Of a stretch of 64,000 nt of DNA, positions 49,700 through 59,967 are shown piece by piece (the first letter of the stretch is position 1; each line of letters begins with the position of its first letter). Below the pieces are notes generated by a model. That model was given only the letters and a program-made list of their open reading frames with translations, was not told the origin of the DNA and made no database searches. This DNA is from Catenovulum sp. 2E275 (GTDB lineage Bacteria; Pseudomonadota; Gammaproteobacteria; Enterobacterales; Alteromonadaceae): NCBI RefSeq assembly GCF_025515275.1, contig NZ_JAOPFU010000014.1:26468-90467 (forward strand), read 5' to 3'. The position numbers and the translations under genes were made by a program.

Positions 49700-51793
49700 A
49701 TGTTTGTCAGTATTAGAACAAAATTAATCTCGGTTTCGGTGTTAACTATTATCGCCTGTGCTTTTGCTCTGGTTACACTGGCATTAAACGAACACGAAAG
49801 ATTATATAAACAAGCAATTAGTCAAGATGTTTTGGCTGTCAGTAATAATCTGGCAACCGAAATGATTGAGCACTTCTCAATTACGCCGCCCGATGAGTTT
49901 GCAATTAGCACACAGTTGCTTCAACTTGATCATTACCCTTATATCCGCTTTGCATTGGTACTAGATAAAAATAATCAACTGATTCAGCCTTATATCAACC
50001 CTAAGTTTTATAGTCAGGCACTGACGCAAGAAATAGAAAATCAATTAAATAATCACAATATACAGTCGATTCCCTTAAATCAAATTAGTATTCAGTTTCC
50101 CTATTTAATGATCCGTCAAACCATTGGAGATACTGGTTATCCTGTTGGTACATTTATTATTTCTGTCGATTACCAAAACCAAATAAATGCAAGTCAAAAG
50201 CTATTTTTAGCTAAAGTAATTCCATTGACATTAACAGTAGTTGCAATTGTTATTTTGTTATTTATTTGGTTACAAAACAACCTTACTCGGCCTCTAATTA
50301 ATTTAAAAAGAATAGTCGCAGAGGTAAAAAAAACCTCTAACTATAAATTAAGAAGCCCCAACAAAGGCAACGATGAAGTTGCAAGTTTGGCTAATAGTAT
50401 TAATGAAATGCTAGAGACAATAGACAGAGAAAAACAAGCAAATACAGCTCATACTGACACATTATTATTACACCAGGCTAAGTTAACCCACTTGGCTAAC
50501 TTTGACCCTTTAACTCAATTACCTAATCGTAAATTATTCTATGAGAAAACGGCTGAACGTCTTAATAATAACTCAATACCTTTTGCCATTTTATTGCTGG
50601 ATTTAGACGATTTTAAAACCATCAATGATACATTAGGTCACGCTAATGGAGATATATTACTCAAACAAATTGCTAAACGGCTCAGATCAACTCTGCCAGA
50701 TGACTGTACTGTGGCTAGGATCGGTGGGGATGAATTTGCGGTTATTATTCCAAATGCTGAGCATCCTAACGACGTTGTTTATTTAAACCAACAAATTTTT
50801 TCTATTTTCGCAAATCACTTTGCCATTAATAATTGGAATATTAGCACCAGTGTTAGTATAGGGATCGCATTTACTGAAGCAGGGGTAGATTTACAAACAT
50901 TATTTGGCAATGCAGATATTGCTATGTACAAGGCCAAAGCAAATGGCCGTAATCAGTATGTTATTTACGAGCAAAGTATGAATCAGCAGCAGCAACGTAG
51001 ATTAGCTATCGCAAATTCATTAGACCAAGCACTTAAAAATGATGAGTTTTTTATTGTGTATCAAGCTAAAGTTTCACCAGAAAAAGGTGCCGTTGCAATG
51101 GAAGCCTTACTTAGATGGAATAGCCCTGACTTAGGCTTTGTGTCCCCAGCTGAGTTTATTCCGATTGCTGAGCAGTCAGGCAAAATAACTGAGTTAACAA
51201 AATGGCTTATTAACAAAGGATTTAAAACTATCACTAAAAACCCTGCTTTAGCCAAATGTTCAATCTCATTTAATTTATCAACATTTGATATTGTAAAGCC
51301 TAGCTTTTTAAATGATTTAATAAAAAAAATTCGAGAGTTTGACCTCTCACCTAAATTAATTGAATTTGAAATTACTGAATCCATTTATATGGAAAACTTT
51401 ACGTTGGCTAATTTATTTATTAAAGAAGTCAAAGCATTAGGTTGTAAAATTTCGTTAGATGATTTTGGTACTGGCTATTCGTCATTAAGTTATTTAACTC
51501 AAGTATCAGTTGATACAATAAAAATAGATCAATCATTTATTCGTAACTTACTTAATTCAGATAAAGACAGACAAATTGTTGAAGCTATCATCAAACTTGC
51601 GAAAACACTTGGGTTAACTGTATGCGCAGAAGGCGTAGAAACTCAAGAGCAGTATGAAATTTTACAGCAGGCAAGCTGTGACTTAATTCAGGGTTACTTA
51701 TTTTCTAAACCACTTGAAGCAGAGCAAATTACGACCCAAGTAGCCCAGATAAATGAGCAATTAAAAACAAGCCAAAACAAACAGGCTATTTAG
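49700..51793 (+). CDS. Membrane-bound GGDEF-EAL protein (c-di-GMP turnover)
   Basis: This 697-residue inner-membrane protein has TM1 at about residues 9-28, a periplasmic sensor (29-168), TM2 about 172-190, HAMP 192-245, GGDEF about 262-425 and EAL about 435-685. The GGDEF signature is intact (RIGGDEF, 342-346). The EAL domain has MEALLRW (468-470), ISFNLS, FEITES, LDDFGTGYSSL, IKIDQSFI and CAEGVET, so all usual metal and catalytic residues are present and phosphodiesterase activity is likely. Either or both activities may operate. It is convergent with the porin/PBP pair. Confidence 0.93.
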   Translation: MFVSIRTKLISVSVLTIIACAFALVTLALNEHERLYKQAISQDVLAVSNNLATEMIEHFSITPPDEFAISTQLLQLDHYPYIRFALVLDKNNQLIQPYINPKFYSQALTQEIENQLNNHNIQSIPLNQISIQFPYLMIRQTIGDTGYPVGTFIISVDYQNQINASQKLFLAKVIPLTLTVVAIVILLFIWLQNNLTRPLINLKRIVAEVKKTSNYKLRSPNKGNDEVASLANSINEMLETIDREKQANTAHTDTLLLHQAKLTHLANFDPLTQLPNRKLFYEKTAERLNNNSIPFAILLLDLDDFKTINDTLGHANGDILLKQIAKRLRSTLPDDCTVARIGGDEFAVIIPNAEHPNDVVYLNQQIFSIFANHFAINNWNISTSVSIGIAFTEAGVDLQTLFGNADIAMYKAKANGRNQYVIYEQSMNQQQQRRLAIANSLDQALKNDEFFIVYQAKVSPEKGAVAMEALLRWNSPDLGFVSPAEFIPIAEQSGKITELTKWLINKGFKTITKNPALAKCSISFNLSTFDIVKPSFLNDLIKKIREFDLSPKLIEFEITESIYMENFTLANLFIKEVKALGCKISLDDFGTGYSSLSYLTQVSVDTIKIDQSFIRNLLNSDKDRQIVEAIIKLAKTLGLTVCAEGVETQEQYEILQQASCDLIQGYLFSKPLEAEQITTQVAQINEQLKTSQNKQAI

Positions 51794-51849
51794 CACTAAT
51801 CCGAATATAGTTATGAAGTCACTCTTGGTCGATTCGAGTTGAGCCCAAA

Positions 51850-51889
51850 GGAGTTATGATTTAACCTAAATAGCGGCCCACATAACTCC
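51850..51889. terminator. Inverted repeat between convergent genes
   Basis: GGAGTTATG (51850-51858) and CATAACTCC (51881-51889) can pair over 9 bp with a 22-nt loop between the GGDEF-EAL stop and the PBP stop. There is no T run; a transcript-end structure is possible. Confidence 0.35.
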
Positions 51890-51910
51890 CCTTCGGCATT
51901 ATATTCAATG

Positions 51911-52345
51911 TTATTCAATCCCAACCCGATACACGATATGAAACTTTGAAATATCAACCTGGCTGTCGGGTAAATACGCCAGTGTACCTGGTATTGCCAA
52001 TACATTTTCTACTAATTTGTTAACCGTGTTGATTTCAGCAGGTGCAGTTCTGCGGCCGGTAAAGTTCATTTGCGCCCAATATGATTGAATTCTGGCTTCA
52101 TTTAACCCCATCACTTTGGTATTGAAAACAGTACGCCATTTATTACCCACAGGTAAAGCTAAAGGCTGAAGATTCATTCCATCAATAGAAAGACGGGCGC
52201 CTAAATATAATTGCTTTATTTGTTGACGAGTTAATTCAATTTTGTGTGTTTTTGCAGTGACAATCAAAAGTTCTGAAACAGCAAAAGCAGGGCTAACGAA
52301 TACAAAACAACTAAGAATAATAAATACTTTAGTTAAAATACCCAT
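51911..52345 (-). CDS. Short PstS-like periplasmic substrate-binding-domain protein
   Basis: This 144-residue exported protein has signal VFIILSCFVFVSPAFA and resembles half of a phosphate-type binding protein: IELTRQQIKQLYLGARLSIDG, LPVGNKWRTVFNTKVMGLNEARIQSYWAQMNFTGR and VLAIPGTLAYLPDSQV. At about half of normal PstS length, it is one of the small PBP-like proteins often found next to a porin-like gene and c-di-GMP genes in marine gammaproteobacteria. The ligand is unknown. The ATG overlaps the porin-like gene by 13 bases. Confidence 0.82.
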   Translation of the reverse strand: MGILTKVFIILSCFVFVSPAFAVSELLIVTAKTHKIELTRQQIKQLYLGARLSIDGMNLQPLALPVGNKWRTVFNTKVMGLNEARIQSYWAQMNFTGRRTAPAEINTVNKLVENVLAIPGTLAYLPDSQVDISKFHIVYRVGIE

Positions 52346-53529
52346 TCTACACTCCCTGTTAATAGTGTAGCTTGGCCATCAAACTGAGCTTTGCTTGACG
52401 TTGGCAAATAAATTTCAGGTTGCCCTTTAATTAACCTTAAGTCCAGCTTAAATGCCAATCCAGCTTTATAATCCCAACGGCTACCTAGAGTAATACCGGA
52501 AGAATTAAAAACAGGCCGGTCGACGGCTAAGTTATTATAAGACTGAATCAAATAATCAATCTGCTCATCACCAACTACTGGTAATTCTGGGTACTGGTAA
52601 CTATAGCTGCTTTTACGTTCACTAAAAGTTAGGTGATAAGTAAACTGGTTATGCTGATAACCAGCCATTATATAGTAGCCTGTTAATTCAACCAGTAACT
52701 TGACTGAATGGTCTATTTTTGTCCATTCTCCACGGATAAACCAATCTAATGAGTCATAAGCTAAACTTACTTGATTAAAATCTACTTTACCTGCAACATT
52801 TAAAGCATCAGCAACCTGAGAAAAAATAGGGTTATTGAGGCTCAAGTGATTAAAAATTTGAATTACTGGTTCAAGCCCTACATCATCAACTTTATAATCA
52901 CCAACTGTTTTTGAAATTCTGCTACTAAAAGCTCCGCGATTAAGTTGAATAGCAATGCCATTAAAATAATCGACATTAACATCAAACTCGTCACCTGATA
53001 CTTCTATTTGTTCATCAACCTGGCCAAAATAAGATTGTATAGAAAGGTTAAACTCAGATCCTAACCGAGAGTACTCAACTAAACCACCATTAAAAGATGA
53101 AAAGAAAAATGTATCGTAAACCTCTGTTGGTAAAACGACCCATGGATAAGCATATCCAACATTGATGACATCACTATAATCAAAAAACGGGGTATGTAAC
53201 TTACCTAGTTTAAATTGCCAGTTATCATCTAAATGGTAATTTAAATAGAGCCATTGTAGACCTGAATTAGGGGAGTTAGCCTGCCCAATAACTTGAGCTG
53301 TCGCTGATAATTTGGGGTTATCAAACTGATAACTTGCCTGCAAACCAAGTAAACTGTGTTGATCCACATTTAACTCAGAATCATAACCAGAAACAGGATC
53401 ATTGTCTGATAAAGTAAGACCGCCAACTAAACGGGCAAAACCTGAAAATTGAATCGCTTCATCTCCAGCAAATGTTGGTTGTACATAAAACATCAGCACT
53501 GCTGGAAAAAAGATATTGCAAAATCGCAT
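52333..53529 (-). CDS. Porin-like outer-membrane beta-barrel protein
   Basis: This 398-residue exported protein has signal FCNIFFPAVLMFYVQPTFA and a body of alternating beta strands (FSGFARLVGGLTLSD, WLYLNYHLDDNWQFKLGKLHTPFFDYSD). The terminal SVEWVF ends with the outer-membrane phenylalanine. It resembles the 'sulfate/selenate porin-like' proteins of marine bacteria; the substrate is unknown. It forms an overlapping pair with the PBP-like gene. Confidence 0.82.
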   Translation of the reverse strand: MRFCNIFFPAVLMFYVQPTFAGDEAIQFSGFARLVGGLTLSDNDPVSGYDSELNVDQHSLLGLQASYQFDNPKLSATAQVIGQANSPNSGLQWLYLNYHLDDNWQFKLGKLHTPFFDYSDVINVGYAYPWVVLPTEVYDTFFFSSFNGGLVEYSRLGSEFNLSIQSYFGQVDEQIEVSGDEFDVNVDYFNGIAIQLNRGAFSSRISKTVGDYKVDDVGLEPVIQIFNHLSLNNPIFSQVADALNVAGKVDFNQVSLAYDSLDWFIRGEWTKIDHSVKLLVELTGYYIMAGYQHNQFTYHLTFSERKSSYSYQYPELPVVGDEQIDYLIQSYNNLAVDRPVFNSSGITLGSRWDYKAGLAFKLDLRLIKGQPEIYLPTSSKAQFDGQATLLTGSVEWVF

Positions 53530-53896
53530 TAATTACCCAAACCCTTATTATTTTTATAATTTCCAAACCTTAGTTAAGTTAGGAGATAAATTAAAATTTA
53601 ACAAATCAGTTATTTATGTCTCTTAGTTTAAATAACTCTAATTAGAATGCTAAATATATAAATTGTTAATGTATAGCCTATTAATTTCTGAAACTAGCGA
53701 TTCTCACATTAAGTGAATAACAGTCATCTACCTGAAAGATATCAAATATAATAGAAAATAACAGCAAAGAATACACACAAGTAATGTGTAATTTGAATTT
53801 TTGAACAAATAAAAAAGCCTGAAATAAGATATTTCAGGCTTGAACATTAAAGATAGAAAAACATTCTGTTTTCGAATAATTTTAAGCCGATATAGT
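53530..53896. other. Intergenic region between RND operon end and porin-like gene
   Basis: 367 bases, AT-rich. It holds the RND-operon terminator (53811-53841) and the upstream promoter region of the porin-like gene. No gene is recognised. Confidence 0.5.
53811..53841 (-). terminator. Terminator of the RND efflux operon
   Basis: The 11-bp stem AAGCCTGAAAT / ATTTCAGGCTT with a 5-nt loop lies 56 bases after the stop. TTTTTTATTTG follows on the minus strand. Confidence 0.88.
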
Positions 53897-56800
53897 CTAA
53901 ATAGCACGCCACCAGTTTCTAACCTGATACGCCATTAAATAATTAACGGGCACTAATAACAGAGTCACAAAAGTAGCAAATATAATCCCGAAACCTAATG
54001 ACACGGCCATTGGAATTAGGAATTGTGCCTGTGTCGATTTTTCAAATAATAAAGGCATTAAACCGATAAAAGTGGTTAATGAAGTCAGCATAACCGGTCT
54101 AAAACGAGCTGCCCCTGCGGTTAATACCGCATCTTTCACACTCATGCCTTCATCTCGCTTTTTGCCAATATAATCCACTAAAACCAAAGAGTCGTTAACC
54201 ACTACCCCAAGCAGTGCTAATAAACCCCAAATACTCATTATGGTTAAATCCATTCCCATTAACCAATGGCCACCCATCGCACCGATAATCCCAAACGGAA
54301 TAATCGACATCACAATTAACGGAATAGTATAAGAGCGAAGCGGAATGGCTAATAAAGCATAAATCGCAAAAAATACACCAGCTAATCCCCAGTATAACGA
54401 GTTAAAGGACTCTTCCTGCTCTCTGGCTTCCCCATCCATCATATAAGTAACACTTGGATACTGAGCAATTAACTCATCTAAAAACTGGCGTAGATCTTGA
54501 GTTAATACTGTCACATTGGTTTGCTCTTTATCTAAATCGGCAATAACCGTTAATACCCGATTACCATTAATCCGGTAAATAGAGGTTGGACTTTTACCCG
54601 GCACAAAACGCGCCACCTGAGATAAAGGAACTTGTTTACCCTCGTCTGTATTAATCAGCATATTATTCAGGTTAGCAATTGAGTTACGCTCACTTCGCGG
54701 AAAACGCACCATAACCCTAACATCGTCACGACCACGCTGAATACGCTGAGCCTGCACACCATAAAAGGCTTGTCTCACCTGATTAATAACTTGTGAACGG
54801 GTAATCCCCAATAAATAAGCTTCGGGTTTTAGTTCAATCTGAATTTCTTCTTTACCGTTTGCCATCGAGTCATTGATGTCAAATACGGTTGGATAAGTTG
54901 CTAACCGCTCTTTAACTAACTCACCTACTTTGTTTAACTGAGCAAAATCATTGCCTCTGAGCTGAATATTAATTGGATCACTCGAACGACCAATCTCAGA
55001 GCGGAATGTGACTTCTTCAGCACCCGGAATTTCACCTACTTTATCGCGCCATGCTCGGGAAAGTTCCTGACTAGAAATTGGAAAATGAAGCTCTTCGGGC
55101 GGTGTAATCTCAAATCTAACCTGCCCTCTAGCTGCATCGCCTCCGCGACCAGTTTGCGATAAAATATGTAAAATGACACTCTCGTTAGTAACGGGGTCAA
55201 TGTATTCTTTTTGTAGCTCTCTGGCAGCTTGAGTGATCCGCTCAATATGATAATCGGTCACTTCAAACGGCGTACCATTGGGCATAGTCACACTCACTTC
55301 AACCGTTTCACCCGGAATCCGTGGGAAAAAGATAAACTTAGTATGACCAACCATAATGGCAGCAATAATGATCCCCAAAATACCACTAAAACAAACTAAA
55401 GTGCTGCGCTTATTACGTAAACTCAACTCTAAAACCGGTTTGTAATATTTTAAAATTGCAACCTCAAAGCCAGTTGCAAACTTTTGCTGAAGTTGCTGTA
55501 GTTTGTTTTGAGTGGCAGGATCCTGATTTTGACGAACCTTCAAATACTTTAAATGCGCCGGTAATACAAATTTGGATTCGATAAGTGAAAATAATAAAAC
55601 CGGAATAACAACGGCTGGGATTTGTGCAAAAATAGCGCCGCGATTACCTTCAATAAATAATAATGGTGTAAAGGCCGCAACCGTAGTTAATACACCAAAG
55701 GTCACTGGTGTTGCGACTTCTTTAGTCCCAACAATTGCAGCTTGCAAACCGTTTTCGGCATTTTCCAGATGTTTATAAACATTCTCCCCGGTGACAATTG
55801 CATCGTCCACCACTATCCCGAGTACCACAATAAAACCAAATAAACTGATAATATTTAAGGTGACACCAAATAATGATAACACCATAAATGAACCTAAAAA
55901 GCTCACCGGAATCCCGATAAATACCCAAAAAGCGACCGCCGGACGTAAAAATAACCCCAGTAAAATTAGTACCAGAATACCACCCTGAATGGCATTTGTG
56001 GTTAACGTAGAAATACGTTTTTTAACCACAACTGAGTCATCACTCCAATAACCTAAATGAATACCATCCGGCAATTTAGTTTGCTGAGTTTGAATATAAT
56101 CTTTTACTTTTTGTGCAACCTCAATCGCACTTTGGTTACCAATACGATAAACCGATAAAGTAGCGGCTATTTCACCGTCAAAACGGGTGCGGATTGCGGT
56201 TTCTTCAAAGCCGTCATAAATTTGGGCAATATCACCTAAAGTTAAAACCGTACCATCCGAATGTGTTTTTAAAACAATGCGCTCAAACTCATCCTGACGA
56301 TACGCCTGCCCTTTTGAGCGAATTAAAACATCACCGCCATCGGTTTTAATATTACCGGCAGATAAATCAATTGAACTTTGCTGAATTGCATTCGATACAT
56401 CAGATAAGGTTAAGTCATATTCACGTAAGGTATCTTGCGGCAGTTCAATCGCAATTTCATAATTACGTACACCGGCCACTTCAACCTGAGTAATTCCGTC
56501 AACTCTTAACAAATCATCACGAACTTTTTCGGCTAGCTGACGAATTTCTTTTTCGCTCACATCACCGGAAACCGTGACATCAATAACATCCCGCTTCCAC
56601 ATAGCCAACGCAATAATTGGCCGCTCGGCTTCACCCGGTAGCGTATTAATCGCATCTACCCGATTTTTAACATCATCCAAAATTTCTCTTGGATCATAAC
56701 CTTGTTCAACCTCAACAGTGACACCGGCACTCCCCTCTGTTGAACGGCTGCGGAGCTCTTTTACCCCTTCTAAATCCATTAATGCTTCTTCGATTCGAGT

Positions 56801-56989
56801 CGCTACCGATAATTCAGCATCTTCTGGGGTTGAGCCTCTTAATGTGACATTAACGCTGATCGTATCAGCTTCAAAGGTTGGAAATACTTCTAACGGAATT
56901 TTGGCAATTAAATGATATGCACCAGAAGCTATAATGCAGATCATTAATAAATTAGCAGCAACATGATTTCGGGCAAACCAAGCTATCAT
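53897..56989 (-). CDS. RND efflux permease (AcrB/HAE-type)
   Basis: This 1030-residue proton-driven inner-membrane pump has 12 membrane helices and two large periplasmic loops. The proton-relay aspartates of TM4 are in VVLGIVVDDAIVTGENVYKHLE. Other motifs are TPEDAELSVATRIEEALMDLEGV (in parts), GIPVSFLGSFMVL and WGLLALLGVVVNDSLVLVDYI. The pattern is of drug/hydrophobe pumps rather than CzcA metal pumps. The substrate is unknown. It is the third gene of an OMF-MFP-RND operon and overlaps the MFP gene by 4 bases. Confidence 0.95.
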   Translation of the reverse strand: MIAWFARNHVAANLLMICIIASGAYHLIAKIPLEVFPTFEADTISVNVTLRGSTPEDAELSVATRIEEALMDLEGVKELRSRSTEGSAGVTVEVEQGYDPREILDDVKNRVDAINTLPGEAERPIIALAMWKRDVIDVTVSGDVSEKEIRQLAEKVRDDLLRVDGITQVEVAGVRNYEIAIELPQDTLREYDLTLSDVSNAIQQSSIDLSAGNIKTDGGDVLIRSKGQAYRQDEFERIVLKTHSDGTVLTLGDIAQIYDGFEETAIRTRFDGEIAATLSVYRIGNQSAIEVAQKVKDYIQTQQTKLPDGIHLGYWSDDSVVVKKRISTLTTNAIQGGILVLILLGLFLRPAVAFWVFIGIPVSFLGSFMVLSLFGVTLNIISLFGFIVVLGIVVDDAIVTGENVYKHLENAENGLQAAIVGTKEVATPVTFGVLTTVAAFTPLLFIEGNRGAIFAQIPAVVIPVLLFSLIESKFVLPAHLKYLKVRQNQDPATQNKLQQLQQKFATGFEVAILKYYKPVLELSLRNKRSTLVCFSGILGIIIAAIMVGHTKFIFFPRIPGETVEVSVTMPNGTPFEVTDYHIERITQAARELQKEYIDPVTNESVILHILSQTGRGGDAARGQVRFEITPPEELHFPISSQELSRAWRDKVGEIPGAEEVTFRSEIGRSSDPINIQLRGNDFAQLNKVGELVKERLATYPTVFDINDSMANGKEEIQIELKPEAYLLGITRSQVINQVRQAFYGVQAQRIQRGRDDVRVMVRFPRSERNSIANLNNMLINTDEGKQVPLSQVARFVPGKSPTSIYRINGNRVLTVIADLDKEQTNVTVLTQDLRQFLDELIAQYPSVTYMMDGEAREQEESFNSLYWGLAGVFFAIYALLAIPLRSYTIPLIVMSIIPFGIIGAMGGHWLMGMDLTIMSIWGLLALLGVVVNDSLVLVDYIGKKRDEGMSVKDAVLTAGAARFRPVMLTSLTTFIGLMPLLFEKSTQAQFLIPMAVSLGFGIIFATFVTLLLVPVNYLMAYQVRNWWRAI

Positions 56990-58200
56990 TTGATTTCACC
57001 TCGGGTATTTTCTGCTGGCGCTGTAACTGCCGATTGCTCAGAAGCGGCCTGTTTTAATTTTACTCTAGTACCGGTCGAAACTTGACCAAGTGGCGTAGTG
57101 ACTAATACATCACCATCTACCAAACCAGATTTAATTAAAGCGATTTTATTGTTTTGCCACATAATTGTAATATTGCGACGCTCTAAAGTACCCTCTTTAA
57201 GTACATAAACATAAGTCCCTTGATAGATGGTTTTATTGTCAATAATAATCACATCTTTTAAGGTTTTACCCTGTATTTTTGCAGTCACATACTGACCGAT
57301 TTTTAACGGCATTTTACCGTAAGCTTTTTCACCATAAGGGTCGTCGATTCTGGCAACCACATGTAATTGACGGCTTTCTTCGTCAATTGAGCTGGCTGTT
57401 CTCACCAATTTACCCTGCCATGCTTCATTGTCAGCAAGCTGTGAAAAAATGCGAACCTGAGCATGCGCATCTTTACTCGCACCGCGATAATCTTCCGGTA
57501 AATTAACCAATGGGATTTCATTATTTTTTATTGGTAAGCTGACTTCAATCGCACTGGTTGAATAAATTTCGCCTAGTTGAGTGCCGTTTGAAATCACTTG
57601 CCCTAAATCAACTGAATTAGTTAACACACGACCCGCATAAGGTGCCGTTATTTTGGTTCTGGACAGGTTAATTTTGGCTTGTTTATAGTTTGCATTAGCT
57701 GATGCTAGTTTCGCTTTTGCAGCTGATAATTGCGGTTTGCGCAATACCAAATCTGGTGCATCGTCACCATTACCTAACCTTTGCCAGTCTTTTAATGCCT
57801 GATCCGCTTGCGCCTGTTCTTCGGCCAACGCTTGTTCTGCTTCAACTAAATTTGCATACGCAATATCTACTTCAGCCTGATAATCTACCGCTTCAATTTC
57901 GATTAATAACTCGCCTTTCTCAAAAAAGCCGCCACCACGCATAGACTCTGAAATAAACATAATTTTGCCGCCCACTTGAGACGTCAATTTAGTTTGAATT
58001 TGCGCTTCAACTAACCCATAAGTATCTATTTCAATTGGGTAATCTTGTGCGTTTAATTTAATCACATCAACTGAAATTTGAGCTTCTGGTGGCGTAAAAT
58101 TTCGCTCTACCGTGGGTTTGCTGTAAAACATAAACCAAATTAAAATGGCAAATATAACAATTAAGATAAGTGTGATGTGTTTTTTGATTATTTTTAACAT
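56986..58200 (-). CDS. RND efflux periplasmic adaptor (MFP) subunit
   Basis: This 404-residue HlyD/AcrA-like adaptor is anchored by an N-terminal helix (HITLILIVIFAILIWFMFY). The lipoyl half-motifs (GGKIMFISESMRGGGFFEKGELLIEIEAVDY; TKITAPYAGRVLTNSVDLGQVI, in parts) flank a coiled-coil hairpin (about residues 112-178). Beta-barrel and membrane-proximal domains follow. It is the second gene of the operon and lies 2 bases after the OMF gene. Confidence 0.93.
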   Translation of the reverse strand: MLKIIKKHITLILIVIFAILIWFMFYSKPTVERNFTPPEAQISVDVIKLNAQDYPIEIDTYGLVEAQIQTKLTSQVGGKIMFISESMRGGGFFEKGELLIEIEAVDYQAEVDIAYANLVEAEQALAEEQAQADQALKDWQRLGNGDDAPDLVLRKPQLSAAKAKLASANANYKQAKINLSRTKITAPYAGRVLTNSVDLGQVISNGTQLGEIYSTSAIEVSLPIKNNEIPLVNLPEDYRGASKDAHAQVRIFSQLADNEAWQGKLVRTASSIDEESRQLHVVARIDDPYGEKAYGKMPLKIGQYVTAKIQGKTLKDVIIIDNKTIYQGTYVYVLKEGTLERRNITIMWQNNKIALIKSGLVDGDVLVTTPLGQVSTGTRVKLKQAASEQSAVTAPAENTRGEIK

Positions 58201-58202
58201 GA

Positions 58203-59609
58203 TTAGTTTTCCTGCGTAGCGGTAGCTAAAGCTCTTTGCTCAATCGCAAAATCGCCGCCTAAAGCCTGATGAAGTGCAATTTGATTATTTATAATTTTAC
58301 GTTTAATTTCAATTACTTGATTTTTTGCTGTAAACGCTGTTCGTTGAGTAGATAAATAATCAGAATAATCAGTTAACCCGCGTTTGTATTGCTCAAATGC
58401 TAACTCTTCGGCTAACACAGCATTTTCGCTTGAAATCAAACTGGATTTTAACTGACTCTCTAATGCTTTAAATTGATTAAGCCCGGTTTCAATTTCTTCA
58501 AGTGCGGTATAAACCGTTTGTAGGTAGCTTAATTCAGCCTGACTTAACTCTATTTTGGCTTGTTTTTCTAAAGCAGCTAATCGCCCCGCATCAAAAATTG
58601 GTTGGGTTAAACTAGCAGCTAATGACCAAGCAATGCCCTGACTAAACAAGTCCGAAAAGTTTGACTGGCGATCATTTACATCCGCTGTTAGTTGAAAGCT
58701 CGGAAACCTGTTTTTATGAGCAATAGCCAAATTAGCATTATTCATTAATACACTTAGCCAAGCAGCCTGCACATCTGGTCTGCCCATCACCAGTTCTGAA
58801 GGTAATCCTTGCAATAATTTAAAATCGACTTCCGGAAAAGTCTCGCCAGCCCATAAATCCTGCTTGGGATATTCACCCAATAATAAAGCTAACTGTCTGC
58901 TCTGTTCTGCAAAATTAGCTTGCTGTTCTGTTAAGTTAGATTTTTCATCTTCTAAGTTATTACGGGTTAAATAGACATCCAACGCCGTATTTAAACCGGC
59001 TCTATAACCGTTTTCGATAATATCCAAATTGCCCTGCACATTTTTCAGTTTTTGTTTTGACAGTTCTATTTGCTGATATATAGCTAACATTTGCAACCAA
59101 ATATCACTAACTGAAGTGGCAAGTTCTAATTCAGCTTGCTTTAATTGGCTCACTGCATTTTGATAAGAATATTGAGCTGCTTTTTGTGCATCCGTCAATT
59201 TCCCCCAAATATCTAACTCATAGCTGGCCGACAAACCCGCTTGAAATTGATTACTGGGCACTTCATTCACTTCTTGAGAGCGAGTCGCACGTAAAGAAAA
59301 GTCTAATTCAGGCCAAAAAACGGCTCCGGCTCTGTCTAAATCCAAATGCGCTTTTTCAACATCTAAGCGTTTAATTTGAATCGACTGATTATGCTGCATA
59401 GCCTGCTGAATTAACTGGTTTAAACGTTCTGAATGCAGCCATTGCACCATAAGTGTGCCATTGGGTACCTCTGGAACGGAATTTTGCCAGCTTGGCGGGA
59501 TCTCTAATTTTTGTTGAACATTGCCTTGATAATTCGATTGGCAGGCGGATAAACATACCGAAAAGGCAATCAATTTAATTTTTTGCTTAAAATTCATACA
59601 ATTCATCAT
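58203..59609 (-). CDS. Outer-membrane efflux lipoprotein (TolC/NodT family)
   Basis: This 468-residue outer-membrane channel lipoprotein has lipobox LSACQSN (cysteine about 23). Two outer-membrane-factor repeats are visible (LDLDRAGAVFWPELDFSLRATR ... ; LAIAHKNRFPSFQLTADVN), with DIWGKLTDAQKAAQYSY and TQPIFDAGRLAALEKQAK, as in NodT proteins. Two ATG codons lie at the start and a third four codons in; the first is given. It heads the RND operon. Confidence 0.92.
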   Translation of the reverse strand: MMNCMNFKQKIKLIAFSVCLSACQSNYQGNVQQKLEIPPSWQNSVPEVPNGTLMVQWLHSERLNQLIQQAMQHNQSIQIKRLDVEKAHLDLDRAGAVFWPELDFSLRATRSQEVNEVPSNQFQAGLSASYELDIWGKLTDAQKAAQYSYQNAVSQLKQAELELATSVSDIWLQMLAIYQQIELSKQKLKNVQGNLDIIENGYRAGLNTALDVYLTRNNLEDEKSNLTEQQANFAEQSRQLALLLGEYPKQDLWAGETFPEVDFKLLQGLPSELVMGRPDVQAAWLSVLMNNANLAIAHKNRFPSFQLTADVNDRQSNFSDLFSQGIAWSLAASLTQPIFDAGRLAALEKQAKIELSQAELSYLQTVYTALEEIETGLNQFKALESQLKSSLISSENAVLAEELAFEQYKRGLTDYSDYLSTQRTAFTAKNQVIEIKRKIINNQIALHQALGGDFAIEQRALATATQEN

Positions 59610-59967
59610 ACTTATTGTGGCGTATCAAATAGTACCAAGCGACCTTAAATAATCCCATTAATTAAAGTCTAATTTACACAATCTTTACGCTGATAGAACA
59701 GTTCACTTTTGATTTTTTGTTTTGGTGCAATACGAGCATGCTTTTCCATTCAAAATAACTCAGTTATAAATTCATCTTGTTCAAAGCACACCGTAAAAAC
59801 ATATAAAAAACAAAATAATAACATTTATTTTTTAAACAATCATAGTTTAAAAAACCTACAGTTTTGTTGCATAAAAAAGTCAATTGGTCATACCTATTTG
59901 CCAAAACTTATGTTAAAGTTCGCGCTCCCAATTAGTGCAACTCCATCTGAGGTATTGATATAATATT
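59610..59967. other. Intergenic region between divergent efflux operon and nhaD
   Basis: 358 bases, AT-rich; promoters of both transcripts are expected here. A plus-strand open frame of 84 codons (59709-59963) has no coding character (Asn/Lys-rich, no ribosome site) and is not annotated. Confidence 0.5.

Noticed and set aside
59709..59963. 84-codon plus-strand open frame before nhaD
   Set aside because: Asn/Lys/Ser-rich low-complexity translation, no ribosome site, and it occupies the promoter region of nhaD.
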